Source of the DNA: Cadophora sp. MPI-SDFR-AT-0126
Lineage: Eukaryota; Ascomycota; Leotiomycetes; Helotiales; Ploettnerulaceae
Direction of reading: 5' to 3'
Assembly (NCBI GenBank): GCA_020747065.1
Contig: JAGMVK010000018.1
Coordinates: 310,001 to 374,000, forward strand
DNA: 64,000 nt
Below are positions 20,600 to 33,333 of the stretch, piece by piece; within the stretch, counting starts at the first letter, position 1, and each line of letters opens with the position of its first letter. The translations under genes and the position numbers were made by a program. A model generated the notes under the pieces. That model was not told the origin of the DNA and did not search any database. It saw nothing but the letters and a program-made list of their open reading frames with translations.

Positions 20600-23500
20600 A
20601 CTAAGATAAGAGAGACTTTAGTAACCTAGACGCGTTAAGAGGAATTATCTAATCTATAGAGAATCGAAATCGTACTTAAGAGGCCTCTTTAGCTTATATT
20701 AAGTAATTACTAATTTCCGCTTAAGCTACACTAGTAGTACCTCCCGCTAATCTTACCTCGATTCCCCTTAGAACTCTACCGCTAATTATTTAATTAATAG
20801 AAAGAGATAAATTAATAGGTTAGAGTAAACGTACCTTGTTTAAGCTAGAAAATACCCCCCTTACTATATATAGGGCGGAATCGGATACCTCTTAGGGACC
20901 TAAGGTATAGCTTATAGAAAAGATCTCTCCCTTAGATAAAGGAACTAACTTAATGTTTAAGTAATAGAAAGCTTTAGTTAAAGATCGATTAGAGGTTAAT
21001 ATAAGTCTTTACTTAGACGCTCAAGTATAGCGAGCTTTAATATAGGGATTAACTACTAGCTTAGCCCGCTCTTACTTAGAGCCTTAATACCTATCTAAAA
21101 CTAATATATTCCAGATAGCTTAGAAAATAATTTCTTTACTAGAGACCTACTTCCTTACTAGAAATAAAGCTTATAAGGCTTATACTAAGTTCTTCGATAT
21201 AAATATATAAGAACTAAACTATACACGCGAAACCTTTACTTAATTTCGTGCGAGATTCTAAAATACCGTAATCTAAGGAAATATAGCCCGTATAAAATAG
21301 TTCTTCTTTATATAGCTTAAAATCACCCCCTAGCTTCGTGCTGCTACTACGTTAGTTAAGAGCTTATAGTAAGATAATTATATAGTAATAGTAACCTATC
21401 TTATCTTAATTAACGCTAATAGGCGACGGAATACGTAACTTAACCTGTCTCTTACTAGCCTCTGTAAATCAGACTCTCTCCGAAGGGTAGCTAGGTTAGG
21501 CCCCTTTCAGAAGACTTCCGGACTACTTACTTCTTAACTAGTACTTAAACTTACTTCTTCTCCTAACGCTCCCTTCTACTGCTACTTAATACCGCAGACC
21601 TTTGTAACTCCTACTCTACTACATCGGGAGGGCACGTAGGAACCTTAGGGAGGTTCTAGCGACTCGTAGGTAAAGTGTTATAAGTGCGGAAAGTTTAGAT
21701 ACTATAAGTTAGACTATCCTGAATTAGCTAAGGTTCAGGTCCTTAATAAGGAGGAAGTTAATAATAATACTGAAGAGATAGTAGAGAGTAAGGAAGATTA
21801 AGTACAGGAAAATAAAGAGGCCTAGGGAAAGACTTCTTCTTAGGCTTATATAAATATAATCTATTAAAACTTAATTTGAACTCTCTAATAAGAGAGAAGT
21901 AGTTCGTAGTTAATTATATACTTAGTATAAATAGATTAGGAGTTACACTCTCTGCATTAGTAGATACTAGAGTAAATAGTTATCTCTTCGTGAATCAGAC
22001 TATATCTACATGTCTTTCGAGGGCGTTAAGAGTGAAGATTCAGCCCCTCCTATATATAGTACTAATCCGTAGCTTTTAGAGCTTAGTTAGAAGCTACGCT
22101 ACTCACTATATGCGTTTACACTTAATAATTAATAGTTAACGCGTATATAACTATCCCTTTATAATCCTTAACCTAGGAAAGTAAGATATAATAATAAGTA
22201 TTAAATAGATACGTTAATTCCGTCTTAAGTTATAGATAGACTAGAATCGATTTTTATAGCTATCTAATTACCCGCTTACTAAATAATAGTCTCGAGAGCT
22301 AGTCTTACCTTTTCTACGTATATAGCTCCCTTTATAATAAGACTACTAGAGCGACGTAAACTATAGAGATCTAGTAATCTAAAAGGACGAGATATAACGA
22401 AAATATCTCCCTTTTACAGTTTAAATACTAGAAGAATATCTCCTCTAAGTCGCTCTTAAACCGACCCTAATATTATCCCCTATAAGTAAAGGACCTTTAT
22501 AGGTCCGGAAATTAAAATATAAACTATTAAAGATATTACTTATATCTATATTTATCTATAAGATTAGCGTAAACGCTTTCTATTTTAATATAAAACGTAA
22601 AGATACTAAGTTCTTTTAAACTAGTATCTATAAGATAAACTATATCTTATAAGAATAGTATAAACTAGAAGATCCTAATACTACTTAACTCCTATCTGAA
22701 AAGCTTCTGAAATAGTACTAATACCTAAAGTTAGTATTTTTTAAGAAAGATATAGATACTCTTCTACTTTATTAATATTATAACTATAAGATTTATCTTA
22801 AGGAGCTACTACTTAACGCCTACTCTCCTCTTTACTATTAATTAATAAAGGAGCTTAAAGTAATAAAGAAGTACCTCCTAGAGAATCTAGATAAAAGTTT
22901 TATTAAGTTAAGCTAGAGCTTATTTATATTACCTATACTCTTTATTAAAAAGCCCGATAGAGGTCTATAATTCTATATTAATTATCGGAAGCTAAATACC
23001 CTTACACGGAAAGATACTTATCTAATCCCCTGAATTAATAAGCTCCTTACTAGAGTATTAAATATAAATATATTTATAAAATTAGATATTCGGGCTGCCT
23101 TTAACTGTATCTATATAGACTTAGCCTCTAAGGAGTATACTATATTTCAGACTAAATACAGATTATATAAGTATAAGGTACTACTATTTAGCCTTTATAA
23201 TAAACCTAGTATATACTAACGTTATATAAATAATGTACTTTTTAACTACCTAGATAACTTCTATATAGCTTACTTAGATAATATCCTAATCTACTCCGAA
23301 TCTATAGGGGAATACTAGGCCTATATAGAATCTGTACTAAAGCGTTTAATAGAAGCCGGATTATAAGCTAATATTAAGAAATACGAATTCCATATCACCT
23401 GCACTAAGTACTTAGGCTATATAGTAACTACTAAGGGTATCGAGGTAGATCCGGAGAAAGTTAAACTACTATATAACTAGAAGTACCTTAAGACTATAAT

Positions 23501-25700
23501 AGCTATTAAGTTATACCTAAGGTTCTGTAGTTTTTACTAATAATTTATATATAACTTCGGGCTTATTACTAAACCTCTATCTGCGCTTACTTAACCTATA
23601 ATAGCCTGGAATTAGATAGAAGAGTATCGCGTTACGTTTAAAGAGCTCTAAAAGTAATTACTATTAATTCAACGGATTTACTATTTCTAGCCGGAATTAC
23701 CTACTAAGCTGGAAATAGATACTTCTAATAGGGTAATTACTAGAGTAGTATTATAATAGCACGATAATAAATAATAGTACTTACTTAGATTCTATTCGTA
23801 TATACTTAACGGTTATAAACTAAACTAGGAAATCTACGATAAAGAACTATACGCTATTATAGAAAGCTTTTATAAGTAGCGCCTAGAGTTAATATCCCTT
23901 CGGAATAGAATCGAGGTATATTTAGACTACTACTCTCTAAAGTACTTCATAACTACTAAAGTACTTACTACTAAGTAAGCTTATTAGATAGAATTTCTCT
24001 TTAACTTTAACTTCTAAATTATATATACTCCTAGTAAAGATAACTAAAGGGCGGATATCTTAAGCTATTAGGAGCAGGATTTAGAAGTATAGAAACAAGT
24101 CTAGAAAAATAGTCGGAGCTAAACCCTACTAGCACTAGGAAGACTCGACCCCCGTATTAATTCTGAGCTAGCGGAACAGTTTATTTCCTCTATAGTTATA
24201 GTATCTCTCTCGCTACTAACTACTACTAAGACAGAAGCTCCTCTGAATACTCCCCTAGACTCTTTTAACCTTATTAAAAAGCTTTATTAGGATAATTATA
24301 CTACCTTTACTAATATACGAAAATCCTTACTTAAAGACTACTTAATTAAGGATAGACTCCTACTCTTTAAAGATTAATTCTATATATAATATAATACTCC
24401 CCTTTATACTAAGTTAATTAAAGAAGTGCACAACTAGCTATCTATTACTTACCCTAGTAGGTTAAAGACATATTAACTCCTAGCCCTAAAGTACTACTAG
24501 GTCGGAATAAGTTCGGACTATAATTAGTACGTAAGAAATTACTAAGCTTATTAATTCTTATACTCTAAGTATTCTAAATAGTAAGGCCTTCTCTACTTAC
24601 TACTAATTCTAAGTTATCCTATATAGTATTTATATATAGATTATAAGGATTTCCTAAAGGATAAGTATAGTTATAATAGAATCCTAGTATTTATTAACTA
24701 CCTAGGAAAGGATTCTGTAACGATTCCTTACTACTAAGATATTAACGTACGTAGTACTACTAAACTCTTTATCTAGTAGATCTACTAATTCAGATATACT
24801 CCGGAGTTAATTATATCGGATCGAGGCTTGTAGTTCGTTTTATTGTTTTAGAAAGAGTTCTACTAGATTATTAGCGTTAAAGTCAAGCTTTCTATAGTAT
24901 ATTATAAGGAGACTAATAGCTAGATAAAGATTATAAATAAGTATATTAACTAGAGATTATAGCTATTTATTAACTTCTACTAGGATAACTAGAGCGAACT
25001 AATTCTATTAATAGATTAAGCCTAGATAACTCTTCCTTATACCTTTATTAGTATAGCCCTGTACTAGCTTAAATTCGGATTAGATCTAAGGAATAGTTAA
25101 GATTAGAACTCTCCTAAAGCTATTACTCCTCTAGAAAGACTTAACTACTATAATACTAAAGTAGTAGTAGAACGTATAAAAGAGGCGTAAGAGTTAGCTA
25201 AATCGAATATATAAGCTACGCAGGATCGCATAGTAAAAGCTATAAACTAGCACTACAGACCTATCGATTTCTAAGTAGGTAATAAAGTGTACTTATCTAC
25301 TAAGAACCTTAAAAGCTACCGACTAAGTTGTAAGCTTAATAATTAATAGAAAGGGCTATTTGAAATTCTATATTAAGTAGGGAACTCTTATTAGCTCTAG
25401 TTACCTATAGGATCGAATATTTATAATATATTTACTCCTAAGCTATTGTTCCGGGACCTAAATAACCCCTTACCTAATTAGGAATAGCCTTGAAACCCCC
25501 CTGAGATAATTAAGAGTTAAGAAGAATAAGAAGTACGAGAAGTTCTTATATCGCGATTATATCGCAATACCTTAAAGTATTAAGTTAGTTAAGTAGGCTA
25601 CGATCTTAATACTATATTAATATAACGCGTCTAATTTAATAAAGTTGCCTTATAAGTTAAGAGATTTTCACTAAGTTAACTCTTCTGCTCCGGGACTACC
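20600..25700 (+). pseudogene. Gag–pol relic of family A chromovirus (approximate limits)
   Basis: Many RIP stops, but the family signatures can still be read. The gag zinc knuckle is at 21,676–21,717 (CYKCGKFRYYKLDY, with His and last Cys changed to Tyr). Reverse transcriptase has the GGLRF/IDYRKLN block near 22,950–22,990 and the catalytic YLDD as YLDN at 23,271–23,282, followed by ILIYSE. RNase H has LEIDTSN near 23,710. Integrase has an SDRG block near 24,816. A chromodomain (EVREVLISRLYRNTLKY, VGYD) lies near 25,530–25,690. The order RT–RNase H–integrase–chromodomain defines a Ty3/gypsy chromovirus; chromodomains direct insertion to heterochromatin. Ends of the reading frame could not be placed. 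Confidence 0.85.
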
Positions 25701-25986
25701 TTAAAACCTACCTGAATAATTAGCTATATAGGAAAATAGAGAGGATAACTATAGTTACTTAGAAGATAATAGACTAGTTAGTAAGATAATAAAATAAGGT
25801 TTAATTTAGACTATTTAAATACCCTCTAATTTAAAGTACTAACGCCGCAGTCTTATAACTGCACCTTAGCTAGAATATCTCACTAGTTTCACTATAAGGG
25901 GCTACTCCTATATAAGAAGTCTAACTGAAGGTATAGCTACGAAGAACTAATAACGAAGCTAATCTGAAATAAGGCTTATTCTCCCC

Positions 25987-26897
25987 CTATTCTAAGTTAT
26001 TTAGAATCTCCTCTTCCTCCCTCACGCCACTAGGGCGTCTACTACTTCAAGTTACCTGGAAACAGGCTAGTAACTCTTCCTCCCCCTTCTCCTTCCCCTC
26101 TACTCTCTTACGCTTAACACTACTACAACGAATAGTCTTAGCCACCTTAGTAATACCGGCAGTAATCTCCTCTCGGATTTAACTTAGAGCTAAAACTAGA
26201 CCTTATTTATACGTTAATCAGAGGTTATTCTAATCTCGCTTAAAGGAAAACAAGTATATCTAGAACTATATCTCTATCTTAAATTAAGAGATTTATAAGC
26301 GAAATATATAGTAAAAGTAAAAAGACAAAAAGAAAAGGGGATAACCTATAGCTTATTATACAGCTAGATCTGTAATAGCCTAGCGAAGAGCACGGGTTTC
26401 CTCTAATAACTCTAATTATAGCTTACCTTATATCTTAGGGGCATTAGCGGCAGTAACACGCAATCCGGTATTAATCTCTTAGGAGGTAGAAATAATACCC
26501 TTATTATCTTTAGTAGTAATAGCGAGGGAGAGCTTATGATATTCCTTAGCTATATAGTGTAGAATCTAGTACAGAAATCAGTACTTTAGCTTATCCGGAT
26601 CATAATCGGACTATATTCATAATAATCAGGGATTTAGGAAAAGAAAATAGGGAGTACTTACAGGATTACACTTTTCTACTTACTTCTTATAGTATATATA
26701 CTTCTTGCTTCTAGCGCTATTAAACTCGTAAATATAGTCTAGTTCTGTAGCGAGTAAGCGGATATATTAGATATAATACTTATAATAGGCAGACTCGAGG
26801 GCGTTAATAGGGGTTAGAGCAGGCACTATTTATATTAATACACTGAATTAACTCTGAATTACTACTGAACTACTAGGAATTCAGAACTTAACTTACT
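25987..26897 (-). pseudogene. RIPed antisense accessory gene of the family A element
   Basis: The reverse strand reads VPALTPINALESAYYKYYI from 26,825 and FNSARSKK further on, and ends with GLVLALS*IREEITAGITKV...VKRKRVEGKEKG before the stop at 25,989–25,987. These match the intact copy at 63,041–63,945 in order and spacing, with RIP changes turning Cys/Arg/His/Gln codons into Tyr or stops. The proposed first intron (26,896–26,826, 71 nt, GTAAGT...ATAG) and the A at 26,897 are also conserved. It lies between the chromodomain and the 3' LTR. Confidence 0.85.
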
Positions 26898-27303
26898 CTT
26901 AAATTACTTATTTTATTTAATACGGACTATTAAAATATATTAGTAATATATATAGATTAATAAATCTCTATATATAAGGTACGCTTATAGAGCTTAAAGT
27001 TATAGTTATTTAAAGAAGAAAGTTAGGATTCTAAAGATCTACGCTATTAAGTACTATAACACGCATAATAGTAAGCGATTATGGCCTTACTAGACTTAGT
27101 TCAGACACCTTTTAGACAGCTTTATAATTAGGTTACTACCTCGCTTACTACTACTATTATTATTAACTAGCACTACCGGATTAATACTTCCTCCGGAATC
27201 TCCTTACTAAAGCTATATATCTCTACTGTTTTATATAACGATAATTCTACGTGGAAATACAATTCAGAGCTTAGGAGTAAGCTCTCTTATAGGAAGGGGG
27301 TGA

Positions 27304-27525
27304 TATAACGTTGAAGTGACAGAAGTGCTGGAAATAGGGGTACTCAGGTTTAGCCGGAATATTACCAGACGGAAGCCGGACTAGATTCGTGTATATATAA
27401 GACCGCTCCCCCTGTAAGGGCTCCTTACCTTCTTATTTCCTTCGTACTAGACCTATAATATTACTATTTACCTACCCTCTTGCTCCTATACTTAATACTG
27501 CACTTAGTAATATTGCGTCGTTACA
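27304..27525 (+). repeat. 3' LTR of family A chromovirus
   Basis: 222 bp, nearly identical to the 5' LTR but less mutated (ends GCGTCGTTACA). Preceded by the purine tract at 27,291–27,300. Confidence 0.92.
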
Positions 27526-27700
27526 CATATAGAATATTATATTTAGTATATTAAGGCTTTATAATATTATTAATTATATTCCAAATTTCAAGAAAATCAA
27601 TTAAAGATTAGAATATTAAGTAATTATTGAAGTTAAGTAATATAAGAAGCGGTGAGGTTAAGTGAGGTGGCCGGAATGGGGGGGGTTAGACGTTAAAATA
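27526..27700. repeat. AT-rich tail ending in a GTGGCCGGAA–G-tract–GACGTTA motif (edge of RIP island)
   Basis: About 130 bp of AT-rich sequence end abruptly near 27,640–27,695 in GTGGCCGGAATGGGGGGGG followed by TTAGACGTTA. The same motif in reverse orientation sits at ~62,175–62,225, where another AT-rich stretch begins. The shared end at opposite-facing borders suggests the terminus of an older repeat, class unknown. Confidence 0.5.
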
Positions 27701-28253
27701 AAAGTGTTCCAAATGTATCCCAAAGCGGTATTCATTAGCCACTAGGCCTCGCCAGGATGCGGACCCGCGATCCGCTTCTGCCAGAGCCCAACAGCCAGTG
27801 AGGCGCTTAGCGTCTTCTCCCCCTGTGCTTTCCGTACAAGAGGGGCAGTCTGTGGGTGTTGTTCTTTTAGAAACGGTCTCCATGGAGTATCAAATCATCT
27901 CTGTTTTGATCGAGGTTATGCTAAACGTATCTCTCTTCTGACCGACCAAGTCATTCTCGGAGGTCTCTTCCCCTTCTATCGCAATTCTCTCCGCACGGGG
28001 GAACACCATCGTTTTCGAATCCCAAAAACGGATCCAAACGAGAGCAAGTAGCGATCACTGGATCGTCCTGTTTCAATACAACGCTTCCGCATATGCCTCA
28101 AGACCAACATATCCAACGAGAACACCAATATCAGCGATCAGCGCCCACAATCCATATGTCCTCAGACTGCACTCTGCCTCCTGAAAAGCGGGACTCACTA
28201 CTACAACTGTCAAGTCATTCCCCTCCTTGCCACCCAGCGCTTACTGACCATCT
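27701..28253. other. Unassigned sequence downstream of RIP island 1
   Basis: Normal base composition returns. A 65-codon reverse ORF (27,686–27,883) overlaps the repeat border and is probably chance. No RNA gene was recognised. Confidence 0.35.
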
Positions 28254-28673
28254 ATGAAAAGGCCTCCAACCCCGACAGCCTTCGATGCCAACATCCCACA
28301 CTTTTACCCAACCGAAAGACCCTTCAGGCCCCCTAATAGTTACAGCCAGACCCCGAGAAACCATGCACTTGCCACAGATCAACTGCACGGCTTACCCTCA
28401 AAATGCCCCCCACCCTGGAAACCACCCAAGATATGGGACTACATCAGTATCAAGGATGCTCCGAAGATTGTGCCAGGGTGGCTGAAAGAGGAGCAGGTGG
28501 AGGTTATGGATGCAGAATTGAGAGCGTGTGAGGGAGTTGAGATGAAGAAGCAATTCTGGGCATTGGCTGCTTTGAGGGGCTTAGTAGGAAGGCGGCGACG
28601 TCGCCTTCTTCAAAGGATGAGCAAAAGAGTCCATTGTACGAGTAAATTTCGGAATTTAAAGAGCAAGATCTGA
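28254..28673 (+). CDS. Hypothetical protein, 139 aa
   Basis: ORF from ATG 28254. The N-terminal half is Pro-rich (ERPFRPPNSYSQTPRNH), then a segment with balanced, helix-like composition (PGWLKEEQVEVMDAELRACEG) that looks coding, ending in an Arg run (GRRRRRLLQR) and an odd tail. The tail may be intron read-through: a GTAGGA donor sits near 28,589 and a TTACAG acceptor at 28,687. No family recognised. It could be a short lineage-specific gene or a remnant. Confidence 0.35.
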   Translation: MKRPPTPTAFDANIPHFYPTERPFRPPNSYSQTPRNHALATDQLHGLPSKCPPPWKPPKIWDYISIKDAPKIVPGWLKEEQVEVMDAELRACEGVEMKKQFWALAALRGLVGRRRRRLLQRMSKRVHCTSKFRNLKSKI

Positions 28674-31600
28674 AGAGGAAACTTACAGCCAAATGGAGCT
28701 ATCTCATCTCATCACCTAGCTGGTGTAAATGAGAGAGGTCTTTGCAGATCCTCAACGCCTTGTCCACCGGCGAAAGGGTCTGGGAAATTCTACAACTCCT
28801 CAAGAATGGGGAAAATGTCCTATGGCATCGTCGAATAGCTAGGACGGGCTTAATAGACGACGTCGACACTTCGATATACATGGTCTGTGATTGCGCAATG
28901 GACTGATGTAACCGCAGATTCTACTGTTCTTGATTATCTACCATATTAACTGGAATTTAAGATAATATGTTGCATGACTTTTTTCGTATTTTACGATTTT
29001 GGGAGCTTATACTGTAAATTATGTCGATCTTACCTGACATTAGAGACATTCGGCCACGGGAAATGTCCAACACTTTGTCTCAGTCGCTCAGTCCGACCGC
29101 TAGAGACCGATTCCAAAGAGATTCATCCCTTGTGATTCGCCATATCGTTGTAAATTAAGCATAAGCTTATACCTAACTAGGGCCTTCGTAAACTCTAAAA
29201 CCAGGTCAAAAACTGCCGAGTGAACTCGAATTTTGGGTTCCCAAGACAGATAACGGCATGCCATTGTGGGTTTCAAAAACCGCCATTCACCAGGCTCATT
29301 GTTTACTGCCTCCAGAACTGCGAGACAAGATCTCGAGTCATGAAAATGGCATCTCACCCCTTCAATAATCACGGATAAACGGCTGGGGTTACACCAAAAC
29401 TGTTCATCACGCCCTCCGCATTTCCCCTCTGTGTCATTCTCCAGCCAACATGGGGCTGTGGACATTGCCTCCGGCATTATTGGTTGGCCCTGCCAGAAAT
29501 CTTTTCTTGAACGAAATATTGATTTCATGTACGACATGCAAATGAGTCTATCCTCTCGAGCCGCGCCGCGGAATCTATGGATCGGTATTCCGGAGTCTCA
29601 ACTGACTAGTTACCGCGTCGAAAGCATGGTTTCTTCATGTTAATTCTCTCAGCTCGATTTGCTAAGAAATAAACCCAGATCGCACAGGACTGGCCTAGGT
29701 TACACCAATGATATGACCACCGATTTTAAGGATAAGGACAGCGAGGTGAGACACAGCAACATTAACAACTGGAACTGGTGGCTGAGAATCCCAGTTGGGG
29801 TGACCATCGAAAACTCCCCAGGCGAAGAACTTCTGTCTTGGGTTTGTGATGAGCAGTTCCGTTACGTCTTGCTTAGCCTAATTGGCCAAATATGCCAAAT
29901 ATGTTAAGAAAGTTTTGGGGGCTGAGCAGACTTAATCCGCGTGCAGGATTCGGGTCAATCTTAAAGGAGATTTTTAATATTGCAACCGCTTATGTGAGTA
30001 ACCTGTATACTGTCATGTAGCCTTCCTGAACACACTAAGCGGTGTCGTGTATGAGGGCTAGTTTTTGACAGGTCGAGGACTGAATCATTGACTAAACTAC
30101 TGAGTGTCGTATGGACAGATCTCCACATAAATATGGAGATTCGTCTCAAAAGTCTCTGGATTACAGGGCTCTCACCCTGTAGCTCAGGGTATGACTCGCT
30201 AAAGCGACCCTGGTGACCTATCAATGCTTGTACTTTAAAGACACTGAATGATCGCCGTAGTTGATCTGACAGGGTTTACAGCGCCTGAAGCCCCTCAGAC
30301 AACGCCACAAAAGGATCCCCTTTACATGCATATGCATGTGAAGGACCTCGGATTCGGACGGTGAATACCCATGTAAAGCCATGAGACATTGGGATGCTAC
30401 CACCCAATCGACTACTGTGGCTGTTGTGTTCGTGAGTTGTGAGGTATTGACAAGACTTGAAACATTCCCTCAACAATCAATAGAGATTGCGGAAGACATT
30501 CAAGGCAGGCGTGAAGATCATCGATAATACTAGGGGGTTCAGGGGACCTGTTTGGGCTATCATAGGCCAGCCATAACCCGTAATGGAGATTGATTTCCAG
30601 CCAGGAGTCAGAAATAATTGCAAGTGCTTCCAAGTCGAAACCGCGAAGGAATGTGCCATAATTGTGGCTTTCGAGTTGTCCAATTATTAAGGGACCCCTG
30701 TGATAATAAATATCTCTGCCGGCAAGATCACAAATAAGGTTTCGAGTACCGGACAACCCGGCGCAATCCTTCCATTCCAGAACATCAAGTTCTGTGCGGG
30801 GAAGCTTCTATGCTTCTCTGGAAGAGCTAGTAAACTCTAAATTTAAATGCCGCAGCATCCCCCTGATCTTCCCGCACGGCTCCTCACGGTGAGACTAGCA
30901 GTGCTGCATGACTTGTAGCTTGCTTTTGGAGGCGAACCTTTCGCGACGACCACGACACCAGGTGTCTATTATCTCCCCCGCCCCTTAAGAAGCGTTAAAG
31001 GTCACCTTTTGTGGGCTGCACCCTTGAAGGCCTTGCTGTGAGTGGTGGCCTACCCTAGTAAAAGACCTGGCAGCCTCAGTGTACTGGCCAAAATCTGGTT
31101 CTTTGTAAAGGCTGGGGTGACTGGAGAAAGTTCTAGAGTGTGAAAGTGGCTGAAAGCAGATTAATTCAGTGGTCAAACGCCCTTGTTCGCTCCCCACACG
31201 ATGTCCATAAAAGCCCTGGTTTAACGTTTATTAGGGGGAGACAGTACAACGATTCCCTGATGGCTTTCCCCGCGAATTGCTTTTGAGTCAAATCACTTGA
31301 ACGCTGCCGTCCGTTGTGGTGCTAGGGTCGGGCCCACACCTTTGAGAGGCAAAAGCCTTCAGACTTACGGCAAGACCCGCCGACTCCTTATTCGAACCGA
31401 AGCCGTCCTTTTGATGCCTGAAAGCCATCAAAACCCTGCACCCCGCGATCTCCGATTGCTCGTGCGATGGCTTTGTTTCGCGGATCAGTGAGACGATATC
31501 TTCCCCAATTATGTCTCTCGTGAGGAAGCCACAAATTCTTCATCGAGATTCATGGCACACATGAAGATCTCGTGAAAATCACGCGTCTTTGCTGGAGGAC

Positions 31601-31721
31601 AAACGCATACATATATATATATCTACGTCCCTATCTCTGTCTGCTTTTGGAATTCGATGCATTATGTCCCATAATCTCTTGCATTTCTATCCATTGTCAT
31701 TCTCACAGTAGCACAGCCATC
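28674..31721. other. 3-kb region without a firm gene; possible degenerate coding remnants
   Basis: Reverse ORFs at 29,100–29,537 (145 codons) and 30,412–30,756 (114 codons; GRDIYYHRGPLIIGQLESH, ending LEINLHYGLWLAYDSP) have coding-like composition but no recognisable domain, no good start and no splice partner. They may be pieces of decayed genes. A short (AT)n run at ~31,608–31,622 precedes the membrane-protein gene. Confidence 0.35.
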
Positions 31722-33333
31722 ATGATTACACTCCTTTCCGACCACTATGTTGCAGAACCGGCCACAGTCGATGACCTCCAGCTTGCATCTCTTGCGTGGG
31801 GCTTTACAATCGGATTCGGTTTCCTCACAACTTGGACTGCAATTAAGCAAACGGCGGATATGAAGCGGAGATATGGATACTCGAAGCTCAATTCCCCGTA
31901 TATTTGGATGATTTGGCTTGAGATATTAGTTTGCCTCATCTTTTCAATAATATGTTGGCTCTATTTGAACCACATCATCCCTCCAAGGTATCCTTTCCAT
32001 GCTTGCCATACTCTTCGACAATTGAGCTGACGCCACGCAGTTTTGCATTTTACTTTGTCATCCGCAAGTCTATAACCTCCGACATCCCAGCGCAATACTA
32101 ATTTGAGGCAGTTACAACCTGGGCGCTTCAAGTCCAGTTTCTACTGCAAATCATCATCAACAGAGTTTCAATTCTCCTCATGGACCGCCAGAAAGCTATG
32201 AGGCTCAAGATAGGGGTTGCTATTCTCATCACAGCTGTTAATATCTCCGTGTATTGCATCTGGGTCCCTGCAAGACTCCAGGTTTCCGCTAGATACGAAC
32301 ATATCAACAACATATGGGATCGTTGTGAGAAAGTCATCTATCTTTTAGTTGACGGGGCATTGAATTGGTATTTTATCCACACCGTTAAAATTCAACTTGT
32401 GAATCAAGGATGTAAGTGAACAGAGCAATCCCTCCGTCCTAATTGGACCCTTTCTTCCAATGCATTCGCTAGTTTTAGTTAAAAATTGTCAAGCTAACTC
32501 TGGCAGTGGTGAAATATAACCGACTCATCCGGTTCAACATGTGGATTATTGGCTTCTCGCTCAGTATGGATGTACTTATCATTAGCATGATGAGCTTGAA
32601 GAATTCCTTCGTGTGCGTCTTTATCAGCCTTCTTTTGCTCTACCAAGATCACTGATTTATGACATAGATACATGCAATTCCACCCATTTGCCTACATTGT
32701 CAAGCTTAATATTGAAAGTACGGAATAACCATTTTTCTATCTATTCTATTGGTTGCTCCTGATCATATGTCGATCACTTTATTAATTTGTACATATCACA
32801 AAAGCTACTTTTTTATTTTATTTTTACAAGCCTCCAGGACCAGGATTGCTGACAGGGTTCTAGTGTCAATGGCAGATCTAATCGCCAAAGTCTCCCGCGC
32901 CAGCACCACTTGGAGAGATCCAAGTCTTTCCCGCATTCAGGATACATCGCATTTCGCAAGCGGCCATCACGACCCACAACCAGAATTCAACCGCCGCCCA
33001 AAACCCTCGAATCTCAAATCGTACAACTCGTCTTCTATATCCTCTAATGTCCAATTGGACGATATTCTTTATGGCAGAGAACCAGCACCGTCGCGGGCAA
33101 CAGGTTTGGAGGTTAAAATGAGCAGCGAAGAACGGATTCATGTGGAGAGGAGGAAGAGTTTGGGCGCGAGTACAAAAGAGGGGAGTGAATTGGATTTGGG
33201 GAATGTTGTATCGCCAATGGAAGAGGACACTGAGCCGCTGAAGCAGGAGGATAGAGGAGAGGCGCGAGAGACCGGGCAGAGTAGTGGGATAGAGAAGGGG
33301 CTTGGTGTACATACTACTGTCAGGAGCAGCTGA
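31722..33333 (+). CDS. Fungal multi-pass integral membrane protein, 403 aa, six exons
   Basis: Exons 31722–31987, 32041–32056, 32108–32411, 32507–32612, 32668–32717 and 32864–33333 sum to 1,212 nt in one frame. Introns: 53 nt (branch GAGCTGACG), 51 nt (weak GTCATC donor, branch TACTAAT, acceptor TTTGAG), 95, 55 and 146 nt. The protein has about seven hydrophobic segments (LASLAWGFTIGFGFLTTW; WLEILVCLIFSIICWLYL; WALQVQFLLQIIINR; IGVAILITAVNISVYCIW; VIYLLVDGALNWYF; LSMDVLIISMMSLKN). The blocks IWDRCEKVIYL, MDVLIISMMSLKNSFVYMQF and HPFAYIVKLNIEMSMADLI are ones I recognise from a common ascomycete family of unknown function. The cytosolic tail (~155 aa) is Ser-rich and charged. Skipping intron 2 would leave an in-frame TAA at its branch site. 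Confidence 0.82.

Larger units (their letters stand above)
19758..27525 (+). mobile_element. RIPed full-length Ty3/gypsy chromovirus, family A (7,768 bp)
   Basis: Two direct 222-bp LTRs (19758–19979, 27304–27525) bound the element. Inside, in + orientation, are a gag zinc knuckle, reverse transcriptase, RNase H, integrase and chromodomain relics, then an antisense accessory gene and a purine tract (AGGAAGGGGG) just before the 3' LTR. Flanks are TATAT on the left and CATAT on the right, compatible with a 5-bp duplication that lost one C by RIP. Stops (TAA/TAG) replace Gln and Trp codons throughout, and CA and TG are nearly absent. Dead for coding. Confidence 0.92.

Noticed and set aside
27686..27883. 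65-codon reverse ORF at the border of RIP island 1
   Set aside because: It crosses the repeat border and ends inside the repeat motif; no family resemblance.
31385..31405. TTCGAACC sequence as a tRNA T-loop
   Set aside because: No flanking stems or A box at tRNA spacing.
31605..31625. (AT)n run as a CRISPR or regulatory repeat
   Set aside because: Simple microsatellite in a fungal nuclear genome; no spaced repeats were found anywhere in the window.
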